A stretch of 64,000 nucleotides of DNA from Marsupella aquatica (Eukaryota > Marchantiophyta), in NCBI GenBank assembly GCA_973895155.1, contig OZ316896.1:4774001-4838000 (forward strand), in the 5' to 3' direction. Below are positions 1 to 11,454 of the stretch, one piece after another (the first letter of the stretch is position 1; every line of letters starts with the position of its first letter). The position numbers were made by a program, and so were the translations under genes. A model generated the notes under the pieces. It saw only the letters and a program-made list of their open reading frames with translations, made no database searches and was not told the DNA's origin.

Positions 1-159
1 AGTAGCCCCGTTCAAACTCGGTAGTAGACTGCCTAGTCGGCAGTTGGAAAGGTATGTGATGGACTATACTGGTACCATGGACTGTTCAGTTAGACAAGAA
101 CCATATGTAGGAAGTATACCTAGAGGATCTAGTTTGCAACAAAACTTTCATGGGGACAT

Positions 160-360
160 CTTACTAACAATTCTCAAAAGAGAAGCTACTTTTAAGGCCT
201 ATGGTCTAGAGTGAAGCCTCTAGATGGTCACTCCCAATAAAGAAAAATTTGATAATGAGTCTCAACAAGGATGAGACTTAAAATGAGGACGTGACACTGA
301 CTCTAAATAAAGACAAAGTTTAGGGAATGCTGGAGGACCAAAAAAAAGGATGGGCAAAGA
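160..360 (-). repeat. Dispersed repeat, inverted partner of 6095-6375
   Basis: This stretch is an imperfect reverse complement of 6095-6375. Shared blocks in the same order include gaagctactttta / gctactttcaa, gtctagag, gacactgactctaaataa and gcaaagatga. The two copies point towards each other and flank the FolD gene. Several internal units present at 6221-6336 are missing here. It is probably an old non-autonomous transposon copy, but no termini or target duplication could be defined. Confidence 0.55.
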
Positions 361-1560
361 TGAGCCCATATAGCATAGAAATTGTTTCTTCATATCTTAT
401 TTTACCGGGCTAGTCACTTAAAGTGTTTGTGGCGGGCGGTCAATGAAATCATGAAACGTGTACAGAACATCTTTGGACTGGGATATATTCTTCCCAAAAT
501 GAGAAAAAAAGTAGACATAAAACAAAATTCAATCATTGAGATAAGATAACCAGTTTTGGCTAATGAAATTGATTGAAGCCGTGAAACCGAGGAGCTCTCC
601 GGCCAATCGGAAGTTGCGGCGAAACTCGTCTCCAATAGGATCTCAGCCGTCAGCCCCCAAAAGTGGGAAAGCAAGCGGAAAGTCTCAAACTTGGACCGGA
701 AAAACAGACGACTCGAGATCCACAAGTGACGAGTGTTCTGCTGCTCAAGAAGGACGAAGGGCCGAGTAATGTACCGGGGAAGCTGCAATCGGAGGTCGGG
801 AGATGGATTATTTTATCGACTAAAAATACGATTGTGGTCTTGCATCCGTGGAGCAAGGAGTGCGAGCCACGAGAGCTCGATCGCGTTACAGCGCGTCAGG
901 AGGAGGGGCGCAAGATTCATGGAAAACGTGTCGAGAATCATGGTGGTCGTTGTTGAGTCTCTGCGAGGAATATGGCGGAGAGAGATCGTTAAGCCGTTCC
1001 GAGTTGCCGAGAGGTACCGTAACAGCGTTGAGCTAGCTTGGAGTTTGCGTGGGATTTGAGTAGGGAAGAAATTGATATTTGTAATCAGCGATTTCGGAGG
1101 AGCGGGTTGGCCGGGCCAGAGCTTTTATGCTTCGTCGCCGTTTATCTTCTTGTCATCGTTACGGTGGCGAAGTAGGGGAGAAGTGATTGGGATGCCTTGA
1201 GCATCGACCAAAGAGTGCACGGTTTGAGTAGGATTCTCATGCGGAATAGAGGTCGAGGGCGTAATTTATACGACGTTATCTCCTCAACGGGCAACATTAG
1301 GAGCACAAGCAGCAAAAAGAAAACTACATATCAGTCAGATCCGTTGGCTTGTAAAAACGGAAAACTGAGGGTCCTCACCAATCTCACAAAGTGTTGCAAA
1401 TCACTGAATCGGCTTTTTTGACGGGTTTGAGCGTCTACCGAAGATCGAGTGACTCTTTGTAATTCACAGGATTGAGTTTACATCGAGGAGAAGAAATGGC
1501 TTTGTAGCAATGGAGTCAATCTCTAGTTCTTCGAACAATTGTTAACTTCTGTGAACGATC
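361..1560. other. No recognised gene; GC-richer upstream region
   Basis: Positions 560-1150 are GC-richer than their surroundings and open in several frames, but no product resembles a family I know and no frame is clearly favoured. It may be promoter, CpG-like upstream DNA or untranslated exon of the downstream FolD gene. Nothing else was seen. Confidence 0.4.
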
Positions 1561-1615
1561 GTGGGGTTACGTGTACATAGTGAGGGGAGCAGGAGAGGAA
1601 TTATCTTTAATTGCG

Positions 1616-1874
1616 ATGTATTTGTCACGATGGATTGTGAAACAGCGGAGATTAGGGCTTGGATTGAAAGAGGTTGCCCTTCGCTCTGGGGGGCTCAATG
1701 CTAAGAGGAGCATGTGCATGGTCGTGGCCTTCGACGAGGAGCCACTGGCCGGGGCATCATGCAGAAAGGGAGGATTAACCGGGGCAAGGAAGGATTTGCC
1801 TGTGTGGCTTCCGTCCACTACCAGTCAATCTGCGATGGGATCGATGATCGCTTCCCGCCACCGCGAAAGCCAAG
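1616..1874 (+). other. Candidate 5' coding exon of FolD (organelle targeting)
   Basis: An ATG at 1616 opens a frame that can end at a donor after 1874 (caag|gtactt). Joined to an acceptor before 2418 (acatcag|ctgt), the frame continues exactly in phase: one base from this exon plus two from the next make an Ala codon in front of [11 protein letters not shown]. The product would be rich in Arg, Ser, Gly and Leu with few acidic residues, as in a transit peptide, and would raise the protein to about 396 residues. Plant organellar FolD proteins carry such extensions. Splice phase fits, but the exon itself has no recognisable homology, so this is a hypothesis. The alternative is translation from ATG 2381. 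Confidence 0.35.
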
Positions 1875-2380
1875 GTACTTTAATGGCTCCCCCCTCTTCC
1901 TGTACCAGGATTCTTGTTTCACATGGATGTGTGTACTGTTATATACTCAAAGGATATTGACAGCGAACAGGCCAGATTATGATCTCCCTCCCGGAGAAAG
2001 AACATAGATTTGACTCAAATAGACTTTGGATTTAATACTGAAAAAACTTCTGAGAAATGAGGAACACCTGCACTGATCATAGTCGAGTAGATCGACGAAG
2101 AGGAATGACCTTCTTGGATTTTTGCTAAAATCATTCTTCAGAGGTTTCTGTTTTTCTTGGTCTAAATCGAATTTGACTATTTCGAATCTGGCTTCCAAAC
2201 TTAGAGCAACGATGTCATAGGAGGTGTTAAGTAGCCTTCACTCTCACAGTCGATCGAGAATTCTGGCGAGTTGACTATTTTGGACATTCCTCGAGATTTC
2301 AATCAGTTTGAGTTATGTAGCTGCCATCTTTTCCTTTACGCAGTCCCTTGAAAGTGAACTCTGTGTGCATCCTTCCGATC

Positions 2381-4011
2381 ATGTTTCTTAATTTTTTTCG
2401 TGCGTTGAATACATCAGCTGTCAGGATTAACGGGAAGGCCATTGCTGACGAGATCAAGAGGTTTCTGTCTCATGAAGTCTCATCGATGAAGGAGAAAGTA
2501 GGAGTTGTGCCAGGTATTGCTGTGGTTCATGTGGGGGATCGTAAAGACTCAGTACTATACGTACGTGGAAAAGAGGCCGCATGTGCTGAGGTGGGTATCA
2601 ACTCCTACGTTACTCATATGCCTGACTCTGCATCCGAAGCGGAGATTCTGGAAGTGATCGATAAGTGGAATAATGATGCGCGAGTTCACGGCATCCTCGT
2701 ACAGCTACCACTCCCAAAAGTATGTAATACATTTTTCCTCATCTTTAAGCTATCTTGGGAATGCCTGCTGTAGTCTGTACTTACGGGCGAAACTTTCTAA
2801 AGAAAATGCCTGGCGTACTGTTTCATACTGCCAGGTCATAAATTCTTAGTATTGTGTTCCGCAGTCACCCTCTTCTAAAGAAACAGAGTCAATTTATGTA
2901 CTAATAGCGATACTAATGTCCGCTTGGTGGCTTTCGCAGCACATCAAACAGGAAAATGTTCTGAAAGGTGTAAGCTTGGAAAAGGACGTGGATGGGTTGC
3001 ATCCTATCAACCTGGGAAGATTGTCTGGGCTCAGTAATTCGGACCCTACGTTCGTGCCTTGCACGCCACTTGGCTGTATGGAGCTGTTGGCAAGGCTGGG
3101 CATTGAAGTCGAGAAGAAGCAAGCGGTTGTTATTGGATGCAGTAGTGTCATTGGATTTCCAATTGCTATCCTCCTACAGGTAAACTTGGGCTTTGTAGCC
3201 AGCTGAGTTGTGAGGTCGCTTGGTCGTTTAGCCAGGTCCAACGTGTTGATCTTTGAATGTGTAGGTTTAGATTGTGTAGATAAATTTCATCACTTTCATC
3301 AGTGTTTTGTTTAGATGGAATATCATTCTTCTTGGCTGGAAAGTCGTGGCAGCAGCAGTTAGTCTGGAGATTGTAGCTTCTGAACTAATGAATGAATGTT
3401 ATTTATGGCACTTGTTGGACAAGGCACTCATGAATACTTTATGGGGCTATGCAGAAGAGCAAAGCCGAAGTGACTGTTCTGGAAGTAGGTACTCCCAATC
3501 CAGTGGATGCAATACGGAAGGCTGACATTGTGATCTCAGCCACAGGTGTACCGGGACTTGTCCGAGGGCATTGGTTGAAACCAGGTGCTGTTGTCATCGA
3601 TGTTGGTACAAGTGCAGTTAAGGTATGTGTGTAGACTTTGCTGGACCTGATCCCCATGCACATTGAAAGAAAGGGCACGTAGGGAACCTACTTGATCATA
3701 GCTTTTCAGGGTTTTTGTAATTTTCATAAGAAGTGGAGACGTTTTTTGATGCATTGGACTAAACGTTTCCAATGAATGTAATTGTGCAGGATCCAGAGAT
3801 GGAATCAGGGTTTCGTGTGATTGGGGATGTTTGCTTCGATGAGGCAGCTACGGTTGCCTCTGCCATCACTCCTGTCCCTGGTGGGGTTGGCCCAATGACA
3901 ATAGCCATGCTACTTTCAAACACTGTCAAGGCAGCGAGGAGATCATTTGGCCTGACCAGTAGCCAAGGTTATTGCAGTAGCCAAGGTTATTCCTCCTTGT
4001 CCATTCAATAA
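2381..4011 (+). CDS. Bifunctional methylenetetrahydrofolate dehydrogenase / methenyl-THF cyclohydrolase (FolD family)
   Basis: FolD enzymes interconvert 5,10-methylene-, methenyl- and 10-formyl-tetrahydrofolate with NAD(P), feeding one-carbon units to purine, formyl-Met-tRNA and serine metabolism. Four exons: 2381-2719, 2940-3179, 3455-3622 and 3790-4011, all joined in phase 0 with GT-AG borders, giving 322 residues. Visible family features are [11 protein letters not shown] at the N terminus, the catalytic YxxxK in [14 protein letters not shown] with its Gln, KDVDG, the PCTP block, and the C-terminal signature [16 protein letters not shown]. Odd points: the cofactor motif usually written GRSxxVGxP is GCSSVIGFP here, and the following HSxT-type element reads LEVGT. 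The C-terminal tail repeats SSQGY because of a 16-bp tandem duplication (3957-3990). The start is uncertain. ATG 2381 is the first in this exon, and a transit-peptide exon at 1616-1874 is possible. Isoform and compartment are not known. Confidence 0.9.
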
Positions 4012-5441
4012 CAGCTTTTCCATGTCCTGACTTTCAGGGTCGGTCCGTTAACTGATGAAGATATCAGATTTGATTGGACCTCTGGTTGATTATATCTCGG
4101 CCGCACCGGGTGTGTTAGACAAAGTTGGATATTCCCGGGTGTATTTTTGATATCTAATGGTTGATTAGATGCACCTTTGTAACATAATTTTTAGTACAGC
4201 AGTTATCCCTTGAATCGTTTGGAGCAGAGTTCCACCCATTAGTGGAGTATTTTTATAGGAATGGCAGAAATTATTGTAGAAAGGGGAAGCAACCAGTTTG
4301 GGATACAATTTAGGAGGGTATTATTTAGAGACACGAGTGGCATCAACATTATGGTTTCTACCTCCGACGTGAGGTTGTCGAGGTTTTGGAAAGAAACCTT
4401 AAAATTCAGAGCGCAGAGGATTTTGCTTTGAACTTCGGCTTTTCAAGTAGGATTACTCTTGAAAAAATGACACGGCTTTTTATCCTCATTTTCAAAGTTG
4501 GATGAGGTTTTAGTGCAACGTCACAAAATTTTGATGGATACAAATAACAACAGTCATTGTTTTTGGCATTGGTCTTATTTTAAATCAAACTGTGTAAAAA
4601 ATGTTTTCCCTCTATATCCTGCTTGACAAATAGACCTCTGCCTTTCACGAATCTGTTGATTCTGAGCGTTGCTTCTCCCAGTCTCCCTCTGTACAATTGC
4701 TATTGGTACCAGTCACGTCTTAACTTCAAACTGTGTAAAACGAATCCTTTCCTTTCATGCATTACTTAACAAATTTTCTCCGATTTTCAGGAATCTGTTT
4801 TGTCTGTGAGTTGCTCCTCTCACTCTCCCTCTTGTCCTGCTTTGGCACAAACAATTCTTTGCCTTCCTTAGTTGTCCGGGAGACGAGAGCTGGATTAGGA
4901 CGCACTATTTTTTCAAGTCGACTTGATGGTAGGCTCTAGATGATTGCCCTCTACGAGTTCGTACCCCTGTCACTCCCTGGTTTTCTTGAGAGAAAAGCGG
5001 GAAGAAAAATGACCATTTGTTTTTTGTCAGGTAGACAGCACGTACATGTGCGAGGCACTAGTGGGAAGTGGTAAAGATCCATTAGTTCGGTTCAGGGTTT
5101 TCCGAATTCACGAAACTGATGATGGACTGTGCATCAGTCTGTCCCAGAATGACATCATCAGCATCTTCCCAGGCTTTTGCCAAACCTCGTCTCAGTCCAA
5201 TAAACTGTTCCCTTTCTTTGAAGACGGTTGTGCTCAGAATGGCGAGGAAATCATGCCAAGATCCCGTGTAGCCCAACTTAGGTCCTGAAGTTGCGAAATC
5301 GAAAAGTGTGATCTGCCTTGTTTCAACATAAAAGTTGGAGATGCAGAAGCCCAGATAACGACTACCCCTGGGAACCAGTGAAATGAGAAACGTAGGCAAA
5401 TTGCTGCTGTTACTGCTGCTGCCTTCACTGCGACACAAAAC
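4012..5441. other. 3' flank with a degenerate tandem duplication; no recognised gene
   Basis: About 146 bp are tandemly duplicated in diverged form (about 4583-4728 and 4729-4860). Both halves run from tcaaactgtgtaaaa through cgaatctgtt or ggaatctgtt to a pyrimidine-rich ctctccctct block. On the minus strand 5082-5438 is open for 118 codons, but the product matches no family I know. I do not call it a gene. Confidence 0.4.
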
Positions 5442-5690
5442 TACCCGTATCCTACTGCTGCAGCTATTGCAACAACCACTGTTACCCGTATCCTACTGCT
5501 GCAGCTATTGCAACAACCACTGTTGGACTCCCCTTGCTACATGGTAAAGACCAGAAATGAAGGACTGTTCTGTCTTGTTTGGCAATCATGTAAAGACCGG
5601 CAACAACCACTATTAGACTCCCCTTCCTACATCGTAAAGACCAGAGTTGGAGGACTGTTCTGTTTTGTTTGGAAATCATGTAAAGACCGG
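5442..5690. repeat. Two nested tandem repeats (41-bp and 90-bp units)
   Basis: A 41-bp unit starting tacccgtatcctactgctgc occurs at 5442-5482 and 5483-5523. From 5511 a 90-bp unit starting caacaaccact occurs at 5511-5600 and 5601-5690, both ending gtaaagaccgg. Both units are short and close in sequence, so they look young. No coding role is visible. Confidence 0.8.
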
Positions 5691-6094
5691 ACATTCCTGG
5701 AATTTTCCGAGAAACACGATTCCCGATCATGGAACATTTGCAATCGCTTCTACTTGCGAACTTGCCCTCTCAGCAGATCAAGCACATATGTTAGCAGGAC
5801 ACTCAGCAGGTCACGGGCCTCCTTGGCTTCCTGCATCGCTTCCTCCTGTTCTCGTGCAAGTGCATGCAACAGGAATCCCCTAGTTCATGTACAGGGGCCG
5901 TCACAGCCCCTGTGAGAGGTCGATGAGGTTGTTCTGAGGTTTCCGCCATAGCTTTGCAAATTGATGTAGCTTAATTACAAGGTTAAGTTCACAAACCTCT
6001 CATAAGGTTTTTCATTTTCATTAACTAGCCTGATTACCCTTTTTTGGAACGTTAAAAAACGATGAAGACCAAAAAATCTTGCAAAACAAAGATG

Positions 6095-6375
6095 CTCTTG
6101 TTCATCTTTGCCTCATCCCTCTTGTTTTTCTCCCTCACTTCTATTTTGTCTTTATTGAGAGTCACTCTTAGTTTTGTCCTTATTTAGAGTCAGTGTCAGT
6201 TTTGTTAATCTTTGCTCCAATCCCTTTGTTTGGTTCACTTTTCAGTTTTGTCCTTTGAAAGTTAGGGTGTAGAGGCTTCCCTTTGTTTGATTCACTTTTC
6301 AATTTTGTCCTTTGAAAGTTAGGGTGTAGAGTCTTTGCTCTAGACAATAGCCCTTGAAAGTAGCTTTGCATTGCG
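6095..6375 (+). repeat. Dispersed repeat with internal 58-bp tandem unit
   Basis: A 58-bp unit (ccctttgtttggttcac ... gttagggtgtagag) is present twice, about 6221-6278 and 6279-6336, inside a longer region that matches 160-360 in inverted orientation. Poly-pyrimidine and tttgtccttt motifs recur. It is non-coding in appearance and probably a fragment of a dispersed element. Confidence 0.6.
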
Positions 6376-6389
6376 CTTTACTAGTACGA

Positions 6390-6749
6390 TAGGGGGCCTC
6401 AATATTGAGACTGCGACGATTTTTTGTTCATCCGTGCCAGGTTCAGCAAAGATGTGGTCAAACAAAGAACAGGAGGCATCCCTGACTCTGGTCTACACAC
6501 AATAGCCGCGGGAAGTGCTCATCTTCTGTGAGTTCACATCCTGAGCTCTAAAGCAAAAGCAAGAGGGCTTCGACAAGGAGAGGCAGCCTCATACTCTACT
6601 CCTGTCATGTGCATGTCATGGGACGTTTCAAATTTAGGTCCCGCAATTGAGTATGACTTGGCGACCTTCTTTCCCGGAAGTGCTGGCACGGTCAAACGGC
6701 CATGGCCATCAAAATATTTGCAGCCTCAAATGAATATTGAGGCCCCCTA
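6390..6749. mobile_element. Candidate TA-flanked MITE with 15-bp terminal inverted repeats
   Basis: The sequence GGGGGCCTCAATATT at 6392-6406 has its exact reverse complement at 6733-6747. Both ends are flanked by TA (6390-6391 and 6748-6749), as expected for the TA target duplication of Tc1/mariner or Stowaway-type elements. The 360-bp body has no transposase-like frame, so it would be non-autonomous. The terminal motif is not the usual grass Stowaway end, so family assignment is open. Confidence 0.55.
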
Positions 6750-6821
6750 AATAGAAGGTGATGTGCTCAAAGTATGCCAAGGACTGCCACAACAAAGACA
6801 ACGGGTGTACAGAGAAAATTG

Positions 6822-6990
6822 AACCCATGGGGCAGAACATGCACCAACAAAACACCACAATGCATGAGGGCGGCCAAATGGGCCCCAGGGTTACCAATTA
6901 AAATAAACCCATGTGGCCAGAACACACACCAACCAAACACCACAGTGCCAGAAGCCGCCCTGACAGACCCCAGGTTACAAATTAAAAGCC
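6822..6990. repeat. Degenerate 84-bp tandem duplication
   Basis: Two units begin with aacccatg at 6822 and 6906 and share cagaaca, caccaac, aacaccaca, gcc and cccagg...ttac.aattaaa in order. The copies are about 80% alike by eye. No function is evident. Confidence 0.6.
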
Positions 6991-8989
6991 TTGGGCCAGG
7001 AATGGATCAGGGTCAGTCTCAAAACTTGATCATGATGTACCTTAATTGCTAGGTTAAGGTTACAGACAGAAAAAGCTACATGCTACCAAATCATGATTCA
7101 TAACCTTTTGCCATGAAGAATAATCATGTGCCATGACCATAAATTAGTGTCTAGGGTACAGAACAAACTTAAAAGAAAACATCGTGAAAAACTTCACAGT
7201 TGAGACTTTGAGACAAACTATTGCAACACTTTTCTGGTGCGCAAACCATGGTCACCCAAGGACTGATTGTGGTGGTTTAATTAGAGGTAATTCTGGTTAG
7301 ATGTAGTGATAGTACTGTCAATAGAGGAATATAAAAAGAGTGGCAACCTATAATTTTAAACAAAAAGGGTTGCAATGTAACTCAAACTACTAGAATAAAG
7401 GATACCGCTCTTTGTGCCTACTTAGAAGTATTTTAATAGTAAATTTTTTTAAGAGGGGATGAGGCAGGGAGGCAATGCCTGACAAAACATGCAAATAAGA
7501 ACCAAAAAATTTGGCACGGGGGCCGTTGATCGGAGACACGTACAACCAGATGACCCGCCTCCAATCACTCACAGCCTCCTTATGAAATGAAATTTCGGCT
7601 GGAACAAACCCAGGCCAGTTGCATTCCCTTAATACCTATTTTCCAGAGCACTTAAATTGAGCCAGTGTGCCCTTTCTGTCAAAGAAAGATTGAACTACTG
7701 TAGCTGTTCAACTTTATTCTCACTGCTGTTTCAAAACACTTTTGATTGGACAACACTTTTGGCAAGGATAACACAGCTGCAATGATAACATTGGGGTTTA
7801 TGTAATAACAAATATACGAACAAGAAAAAGGTGCCAAGTTAGAGCATTGTTTGCCGTGTGAGCACAGTGAACTGCACTGGACACCCTGAGTGGAGCCTAC
7901 CAGGGTAATCTTTGAAGGATTTTAGTTTTTTCTCTGTGGCACATGGTACCCTGTCTCATGTCAGGGACAAGATGCTAAGAATATCCTTCATATAATTTTC
8001 CTGTATATACATATATCTCTTCTATTAGATCTCCCTATATTTAAGAATTACCGTCAGATTGTGGCTAATGGATCCAGAAAAGTGGCGGATGATTCACGAG
8101 GAGGTGGAATTTGGCCAATTCTCACCACCCAAAAATACCCTGGAGCCAAAGGTTAAGGTGAAATTGAAGCCCAAAAGTCATTTGATGAGCCAAAACTCTA
8201 GGATAGACATTTGCAACCCAGATCTACTGTAACAAAACCCTCATCTCTGCTGATTTCATAACATCACATGCTCATATAATACATATTACACTGACAAGGG
8301 AAATGTGACAAGAAAACTAGAATAATCTTTGGAAATTTGAAGGTGTCTCAATATTGAATCAAATTTGACTACATTAGGTTCATTTAAAAGATATTTCCAA
8401 ACCCTTTTTAACCAACCCCCCCCCCCCCTAAATAAATAAATAAATAAATAATTCAATTGGATATCAAGCGAGACACTGATGTCAACAATAATGAATAGTG
8501 AATGATAGAGTAAGCTCTAGAAATTCATGACTTCTCTCAAATTCTCATGAAAACTAGAGATATTAGAATGGACAGAAAGATATTTTGAACCCGCTTCTTG
8601 TGAGCTCGAGAAGAGCCAATATGTTTGGATATCTCCGGTGTTTGTCATCACGCCATGCGTTACACAATGTGTCTATTGCTCTTCAGCAGGCTCAGGCATT
8701 CACCATTCTTTGTCGAGGTCAGGCAGCTAGTGTTAGGGACTTTAGTCAGATTGCCTTGGCTGCTTGACCCTCCTATGCAGTTCACCGACAAAAAGTCTTT
8801 TTGTTTCTGGCTTCAGTTGTGGTTGGCTAGCTTTTGCCAGGGTCTCTTGGGCTCCTATGCTCCTCAGTTCCCTCCCCTTGATTGAGTCTTTTGCCTGTCT
8901 CCGGGTTGGGCTCCTTTTGGTTTTTGGCAATTTGAAATAATATATTAATAAGGGTAAATAAGGTCTGCTCCTTTTTGGTTGGGAAACTA
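6991..8989. other. AT-rich intergenic DNA with a simple-sequence tract
   Basis: No coding region was recognised. A poly-C run is followed directly by about five aaat units (8417-8451), a mixed microsatellite. 8585-8885 is open in two frames, but neither product resembles a known family. Confidence 0.5.
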
Positions 8990-9096
8990 GAAAAGTGTCA
9001 ACCAGTGAGGTGTAAAAGAAAGGTGTCACTGTACATGGGCTAGAAGAGTGTCAAACAGTGAAGTGTAAAAGAAAGGTGTCCACTGTACATGGGAGC
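8990..9096. repeat. 52-53-bp tandem duplication before the CZIB gene
   Basis: Two copies run from aa(a/g)agtgtcaa.cagtga to actgtacatggg, at about 8991-9043 and 9044-9096. They lie about 200 bp upstream of the DUF866 start codon and may be part of its promoter or 5' untranslated region. Confidence 0.7.
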
Positions 9097-9299
9097 GTCA
9101 TTTTCGCCTACGGTAGAAGAAGAGGAAGAGGCTTATTATTACGACCAGAGTGGGACGAAGAAGAAACGCACGAAGTGAGAACGAGGAAGGACATTATTTT
9201 GTGCGCATTTGTGTTTGGATTGAAGAGATTTCTGACAGAGGAGGACGAGGAAGGTGCAGTTCAGGGGCAATTTATCACTCAAGCAGCAAGGCAGGAAGG

Positions 9300-11454
9300 A
9301 TGGTTCTGTTGATGCTCAAGATTAAAGCGGACCTGGAGAACGTCACCAATTTGTTACCTCAAGGAGGCTCGGATGGGACAGAGTTCACTTTCTACTTCAA
9401 GGTAGGTCTCGATTGAATGCCATCTTTCCTACAATTCTCTTCGAGGCCACGGCGGTCAAGTAGATGGATTCAGTTTCACAGCAATCTGCACTTCAAAACT
9501 TGCATGTATAGCCGGAGAGGATATGTCCTTCTGGTCGCAAATCGAGAAATTCTTTGAATGTGAGTGGCCTCAGGTAACGCATTGGAGGAGGCGATTTCGT
9601 AAGGTATTGAGCAATCTGTTCTGCACTATGGATGAAGGAGGTATTTGGCACAATAAAAAGAATACAGATCGGAAAGATTGTAGTCACAATCAAGGCAGGC
9701 TCGGTTGGGATGTCCGAATCATTCTATGCATTTCATGTAGGATATTCTCGGAAAGTGAAAGCACGGCTGTCCTGTCCTCGCCAATTTCAAGTTATTCCCT
9801 TAGCAATTCAAGGAAATTTCAAAAAGCCCAGCCCTGTGAAGCCGTGCCATGCCGGAAGACGAATAGTCTCCGTCTGTGTTTTTCGTCATATTCCAGAATA
9901 ATGAGCTTACTATGTCAATTTGAGTCAGTAATTTGTTTCAAGGTTTACATCAAGTCGTAAGCCCCAATTCTATATAATCTGGTGAAATTGGGGAGCGGGA
10001 GGGGTCAGGGGTGGAGTGCAGATATCAGACCTTCGAGGGCTCGGCTTGGGAGTACATTGGACGGTTCGTTGCGAATGAAATTAAACAGGAAATAACCAAT
10101 ACCGGTGTGCAGGTGAAATGTGGAAATTGCGGGAGTGCTAGTGACAAGGATTCGAGCATCACTGCGTCGGAGCAGTATCCCATTCCCAAAAGCCGTGGCC
10201 TGGCTCATCTAGTGCAAAAGGTATGCGCGTTCTGCTGAGTAGTCTCGACTTTCACATCCCGCTCCTTGATGTTTTTCTTGTTGCGCCTGGGCTTTCGAAA
10301 TGTCTCATTTCTGATTGGACTGATCAGTTTTCAAACCTAATATATAGATTAGGTTAGAGGTTTTCCTTGTTGCGCCTGGGGTTTCGGAAATGTATAGATG
10401 CCTTGGGATATTATTACGTTGGGGCTTCATACTTTGTTTGGTGGCCATGCATGCCCCATTCGGTTCCTTTGTTCAGATGTCTGAAACGTCTACTGGTCGT
10501 GTTTCAGTGTAAATTTTGTGAGACTGTTGGAAACGTATCTTTGATCGAGGGGCGTGGAAAACCCTACAATATTGAAGACAGTGAATCGAGAAATTTCGTA
10601 CCAGTGGCGTGTTTCGATTGTCGTGGTATTGAGCCGGTGGAATTCTCCTGGAGGGATGGCTGGTCTGCTGATGGGGTAAGCTCCTTTCTTTTAAAGAGTG
10701 GTTCGACTTTACTCATCCTTAAGTTTCTCCCTAAGCGTTCACTAAAACACCCTGTTCTGTACAAGCGGTGTACTGACGCCTGAGAAATTGTGTAAAATGA
10801 CTGAATATCCCTTTGGCGGTGTACCCCACTGGACTCAATATTGCTTTCTGCAACTCAAGAATCTCGATCTGAATCTGCAAGACCCTATACGCGTTTCAAA
10901 CTACCCTCGTAGAATCAACTAGAAGTAGCGACACTCACTCCTCTCTGGTCCAATTCATTACCTAATACATAGTTAGCATGTTTCTGGTACTTCATTCATC
11001 TGTGGTGGTTAAATTGTCTCTTGGTTGAGTTGGATCCACCTACTCTGTATAGTTGTGTTTGTGAATGCTTCTCTGCTGTAGTTCTGAGTCCCCAAAAGGT
11101 GGATTCGTCTAATAGTTGCTGTTTTGTCCATATTTGACCTTGCTCCTCACGCAAATGTACTGAGCGATTTGGAATTCTAGAAGCTAGTCTGTTTTGATAG
11201 AAGTAGCATGATATTTTCATTGTAGCTAGTATTTCGCTAAGCTAACATAACAGAGGAAGGTTCGATCTTCGTTCTGGCATGCAGTGATAGGGCACTTGGA
11301 AAACTAATCTGTTTTATAATTTTTGATGCAGTTGTCTGGAACAAAATTCGAGAATATTGATCTTTCAGATGGAGAGTGGTCAGAGTACGATGAGAAGGCA
11401 TCTGCCTCAGTTGGCATCCTGAGCGTTGAATACAGATTTGATACCACGAAATAA
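9300..11454 (+). CDS. CXXC motif-containing zinc-binding protein (DUF866/UPF0587, CZIB-like)
   Basis: Four exons, 9300-9401, 10113-10220, 10508-10675 and 11332-11454, all phase 0, encode 166 residues against about 160 for the animal protein. The order of family blocks is complete: LKIKADLENVTNL at the N terminus, VKCGNCG (first CxxC), a Val-Gln-Lys just before CKFC (second CxxC), CRGIEPVEF, and near the end LSDGEWSEYDEKASASVGI. The two CxxC pairs would bind one zinc ion. The biological role of the family is poorly defined. It is conserved across eukaryotes and probably cytosolic. The start is the first Met in frame that matches the family N terminus. A longer frame upstream (9150-9299) is open but not conserved in character. 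Introns are 711, 287 and 656 bp. The second contains a direct repeat of ttgttgcgcctggg and an 8-bp-arm hairpin (10334-10355). The fold call is very secure; the function is not. Confidence 0.93.

Noticed and set aside
5082-5438. 118-codon minus-strand frame downstream of FolD as a gene
   Set aside because: The product looks protein-like in places, but I recognise no domain and found no supporting splice partner; not enough to call.
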